From contig DHMZ01000105.1 in NCBI GenBank assembly GCA_002406055.1, positions 4,409 through 12,467 of the forward strand: a stretch of 8,059 bases of DNA, in the 5' to 3' direction. Below are positions 5,816 to 8,059 of the stretch, in pieces. The position numbers and the translations under genes are program-made. The DNA comes from Spirochaetales bacterium UBA4629 (GTDB lineage Bacteria; Spirochaetota; Spirochaetia; Sphaerochaetales; Sphaerochaetaceae). The notes under the pieces are model-generated. The model saw only the letters and a program-made list of their open reading frames with translations, made no database searches and was not told the DNA's origin. How positions within the stretch are numbered: the first letter of the stretch is position 1; each line of letters begins with the position of its first letter.

Positions 5816-6884
5816 TTATACCTTTGAAATTTCTTCAATTGCATATAAAGGAAGATTTATTAGCCAATCCTCTTTTTTATAATCAGCTAGTGATGTACGA
5901 ATAGACATATTAGGAGAAAATCTTTCTCTATACATCTTTAAACTTTTTGCTTTTAGATTTACTTCTGCTTTTACTTCAACAGGAATGATTTCCTTGCCTG
6001 TATCAATAACAAAATCAACCTCACAAGAATTTCTATCATTCGTGTAATAATAAACACCAAGATCATCTATAGTTTTTAGTTGTTGGCAGACATATTCCTC
6101 AGTTAAAGCTCCTTTTAACTCTACAAACAGTGCTTTTCCATCTAAGAGTACTTCGCTTTGTATTCCGACCATGCAACAAAGCAAGCCAATATCCAAAACA
6201 AAGAGTTTGAATGTTTTCAAATCTTCATAGGCTTTCAACGGAATACTAGCAGTATTCACACGACTAACTTTATGTATAAGTCCACAATCCATAAACCACA
6301 TGATTGCATTTTCATACTCCTTAGCTCGAGATCCCTCTCGAATAAGACGATAGATAAACTTTTTATTTTCCTTTGCAAGTTGACTAGGTATGCTATTCCA
6401 TAACATACGAATTTTAGGGACTATCTCATTTTGTGCATGCTTAGAAAAATCCTGCTCATATGTAGCAAGAATATTCTTTTGGATACGTCTCACCTCATTA
6501 AAATCCTTGTTTTCAATGAAACTTTCTACACATTCAGGCATTCCTCCTATGAAGTAGTACTTTCTTAATGCATCAATATAAGTTTCTTTAAAACTATTAA
6601 TCATTTGAAAATCACAAGAATCAAGAAGTTTGACAAACCGTTCATTTTCTATAGCCATTAAGAATTCTCGGAAAGAAAGAGGATAGAGTTTCAAGAAATC
6701 AACCTTTCCAACAGGAAAAGATGTTCCTAAATGTAATGCAATACCTAATAGAGAACCAGCGCAAACAATATGATACTGAGGAGCATCTTCATAAAAGTAT
6801 TTAAGTGAAGTAAGAGCTCTTGGAACTTCTTGAATCTCATCAAGTATAATCAGGGTATTTTGGGAATCAATTTTATGGCCTATA
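5816..6884 (-). pseudogene. C-terminal part of a frameshifted AAA/DUF4143 ATPase
   Basis: This is the downstream reading frame of a broken ATP-binding protein. Homology starts at about 6884, just after the frameshift, and continues with Walker B LIILDEIQEVPRAL, HIVCAGSLLGIALH and FPVGKVDFLKLYPLSF. The ATPase domain is therefore whole apart from the frame change. The first start-like codon in this frame, a TTG at 6694, falls inside the ATPase core and would give a useless 292-residue product. The DUF4143 region follows: EQDFSKHAQNEIVPKIRMLW, SIPSQLAKENKKFIY, AIMWFMDCGLIHKV and IPLKAYEDLKTFKLFVLDIG. The end, YYYTNDRNSCEVDFVI then IIPVEVKAE, retains the Asp and Glu-x-Lys of a PD-(D/E)XK-like fold. 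The family is widespread in anaerobes and poorly understood. The remainder is uneroded, suggesting recent or reversible inactivation, or a sequence error. Confidence 0.85.
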
Positions 6885-7112
6885 TAACTCCAATCCCATT
6901 ATTAATCTTGTTGTATCTAAGTCCGATGTAAAAAGTTGGCTCATTCTGGAGTTGGATTCGAAATTAATGTATACAGTATTTTTATATGCCTTCCTGCCGA
7001 ATTCCTTCATTAACCACGTCTTACCTACTTGCCTGGCTCCTTCGATAATAAGTGGTTTACGGTATTTACTCTCTTTCCATTCAAATAATTTTTCAATTGC
7101 AATTCGGTACAT
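6873..7112 (-). pseudogene. N-terminal part of the same AAA/DUF4143 ATPase (Walker A fragment)
   Basis: This 79-residue open frame starts at the ATG at 7112; an in-frame TGA five codons upstream rules out an earlier start. It carries the family N-terminus YRKPLIIEGARQVGKTW with Walker A GARQVGKT (25-32, Lys31), then EFGRKAYKNTVYINFESN and the MSQLFTSDLDTTRLIMGLEL block. After LEL it leaves the family pattern, reading YRP and a stop at 6873-6875. The expected continuation YIGHKIDSQNTLIILDE lies in the other frame. Restoring two bases at the TATATA run gives one 432-residue protein, the usual family length. No clear Shine-Dalgarno precedes the ATG. Alone this fragment lacks Walker B and cannot be a functional ATPase. 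Confidence 0.85.
6881..6886 (-). other. TATATA frameshift site in the AAA/DUF4143 gene
   Basis: Both frames are open only between about 6876 and 6898. Within this overlap lies TATATA. One extra TA (TTA TAT ATA GGC CAT) would read LYIGHK and join the two halves without any other change. The present sequence needs a +1 or -2 shift, which a -1 slippery site cannot supply. Confidence 0.7.
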
Positions 7113-7157
7113 ACAAAACTCGTTTTTTCATATCGCAACACTTATTTACAAAAAATT

Positions 7158-7206
7158 CAACGAATAAATGTAAATGAATACATTTTTTACAACGAATAAA
7201 TGTAAA
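7158..7206. repeat. Two perfect 17-bp direct repeats upstream of the AAA/DUF4143 gene
   Basis: CAACGAATAAATGTAAA occurs at 7158-7174 and again at 7190-7206, a 32-bp period (about three helical turns). Between them is TGAATACATTTTTTA. They lie about 45-95 bases before the ATG at 7112, where a promoter is expected. On the - strand each copy reads TTTACATTTATTCGTTG, and the TTTATT could serve as a weak -10. This is a plausible operator or tandem promoter element of unknown regulator. Confidence 0.6.
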
Positions 7207-7213
7207 AACAAAC

Positions 7214-7263
7214 ATAAAATCAAAAATAAAAGCAATACCTGACAAATAGTCAAATATTGCTTT
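7214..7263 (-). terminator. Intrinsic terminator of the Nudix operon
   Basis: On the - strand, AAAGCAATA and TATTGCTTT form a 9-bp outer stem. A 2x2 internal loop separates it from an inner TGAC/GTCA stem with a 5-base loop (7229-7263). TATTTTTGATTTT follows. It begins 27 bases after the Nudix stop codon. Confidence 0.75.
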
Positions 7264-7290
7264 ACTGCATCTAGATTAATCAGAATGTCG

Positions 7291-7851
7291 CTATTTTTCC
7301 TTATCTAAGAGAAGTTTTGTCTTTAGAATAGCCACACATGTTTTTGCATCTCTTACTTCACCCTTCTCTATCATATCAACAAAAGATTCAAGCGGAATTT
7401 CCACAACATTCAAAAACTCGTCATCATCTAAATCTCTCTCGCCTTTCTTTAGTCCACGAGCAAGATAAATCCAAATAGTCTCTGTCGTGTAGGCAACAGA
7501 AGGATAGATAGCGCCTAATTCAACCCAAGAAGAAGCAACATAGCCTGTCTCTTCTCTGAGTTCTCTCTTGGCAGCTTCTAAATGATCCTCATCTGCACTA
7601 TCGAGTTTGCCTGCAGGAATCTCAACAATTACCTTTTTCACAGGGTAACGATATTGGTGTTCAGCAATGACACAACCATTATCTAAAAGAGGAACAATAG
7701 CAACAGCTCCATTGTGCCTTATATATTCTCTTGTTCCTCTTTTTTTATTTGGAAGTTCTATTTCATCTCTAAATACATGTAACAACCTTCCAGAAAAAAC
7801 CTCTTTTGATGAAAGCCCCTTTTCTACTAATTGTTCATCTTCTTTATTCAT
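7291..7851 (-). CDS. Nudix hydrolase, ADP-ribose pyrophosphatase type
   Basis: This 186-residue cytoplasmic Nudix enzyme probably splits ADP-ribose (or a related nucleoside diphosphate sugar) into AMP and ribose 5-phosphate. The Nudix box runs from Gly81 to Tyr104 (GKLDSADEDHLEAAK then RELREETGY), with the metal-binding RE..EE core intact. Its loop is one residue longer than the textbook G-x5-E spacing. Preceding EHQYRYPVKKVIVEIPAGKL and following YPSVAYTTETIWIYLARGL are typical of the ADP-ribose group. The N-terminal SSKEVFSGRLLHVFRDEIELPN and the REYIRHNGAVAIVPLL strand also match. AGAGGA, 5 bases before the ATG and adjoining the upstream gene's TAG, shows that the two genes are co-transcribed. 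Substrate within the Nudix group is an inference from these signatures. Confidence 0.9.
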   Translation of the reverse strand: MNKEDEQLVEKGLSSKEVFSGRLLHVFRDEIELPNKKRGTREYIRHNGAVAIVPLLDNGCVIAEHQYRYPVKKVIVEIPAGKLDSADEDHLEAAKRELREETGYVASSWVELGAIYPSVAYTTETIWIYLARGLKKGERDLDDDEFLNVVEIPLESFVDMIEKGEVRDAKTCVAILKTKLLLDKEK

Positions 7852-7859
7852 TTAATCCT

Positions 7860-8059
7860 CTATAGTAAGTATTGTTCGTCGAATGTTACAGGTCGCCTAT
7901 TTTCATAGAGCGTCTTTTCTAAGTAGCTTCTATCTAAATCAAGTTCAGATACAATCTTTCTTAGAAGAATTTCACTTATTAGATTTTGTTCTGAAAATAG
8001 GAAAGCAAGAGCCTTCTCTGCAATATTCTTCGACTTCAAAGATGCCATATATCTTTCAC
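7860..8059 (-). CDS. Small hypothetical protein upstream of the Nudix gene, possibly 5'-truncated
   Basis: I do not recognise this gene. From the ATG at 8048 it encodes 62 residues (MASLKSKNIAEKALAFLFSE to TFDEQYLL), mostly helical-looking, with no membrane segment or cysteines. The stretch ISEILLRKIVSELDLDRSYL, then VTFDEQYLL, vaguely resembles the first helix-turn-helix of AraC-type regulators, but this is weak. The frame is open upstream to the window edge, so the true start may lie outside. GTGAAAGATAT directly before the ATG could be the end of an AGGTGA-type ribosome binding site, favouring 8048. Its stop is 8 bases before the Nudix start, so the two form an operon. Confidence 0.5.
   Translation of the reverse strand, partial: ERYMASLKSKNIAEKALAFLFSEQNLISEILLRKIVSELDLDRSYLEKTLYENRRPVTFDEQYLL

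Noticed and set aside
6158..6403. An 81-codon + strand frame antisense to the DUF4143 region
   Set aside because: The opposite strand encodes the clearly conserved DUF4143 sequence, and this frame has no ribosome binding site or family features.
7158..7206. A CRISPR-like repeat pair
   Set aside because: Only two copies with a 15-base spacer and no cas genes; better read as operator-type direct repeats.

Overview
The window is AT-rich and bacterial. The gene mix and strong AGGAGG-type ribosome binding sites fit an anaerobic, host- or rumen-associated bacterium. The 69-residue S21 with a long basic tail looks more like spirochaetes (Treponema type) than the shorter S21 of most Clostridia. This placement is a family-level impression and is not proven by the sequence.

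Layout. Positions 1-2288 (+) hold a tightly packed polar amino acid ABC importer: a 5'-truncated solute-binding protein, a permease and an ATPase. A GC-rich hairpin flanked by A and T runs ends it and can also serve the convergent rpsU gene (2342-2551, -). rpsU is divergent from a TIM-barrel sugar isomerase/epimerase-like gene (2670-3563, +) that has no Shine-Dalgarno and may be leaderless.

Positions 3609-7112 form a more accessory-looking stretch. It has a NERD nuclease-like protein with a topoisomerase-type zinc finger, split by a -1 frameshift at an eight-A run (3609-4375, +). Next is an intact Fic AMP-transferase-like protein with a C-terminal winged helix (4466-5611, -). Last is an AAA/DUF4143 ATPase, split by a frameshift at a TATATA run (5816-7112, -). 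The two broken genes both carry PD-(D/E)XK-like residues and are both interrupted at simple repeats, so they are decayed, phase-variable, recoded or mis-sequenced.

Positions 7291-8059 (-) carry a Nudix (ADP-ribose pyrophosphatase-like) gene. It follows a small unidentified gene at the window edge and ends in a convincing hairpin terminator.

The most interesting non-coding signals are: (1) a set of TGAAATTA/TAATTTCA motifs in two inverted pairs around the Fic promoter, suggesting autoregulation by the Fic winged helix; (2) an in-frame A AAA AAA slippery heptamer exactly where the NERD protein must change frame; (3) two perfect 17-bp direct repeats at 32-bp spacing upstream of the AAA/DUF4143 gene; and (4) a perfect 13-bp inverted repeat bracketing the 3' end of the NERD gene. 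No RNA genes, CRISPR array, transposase or phage genes were seen, and no gene-free stretch exceeds 300 bases.
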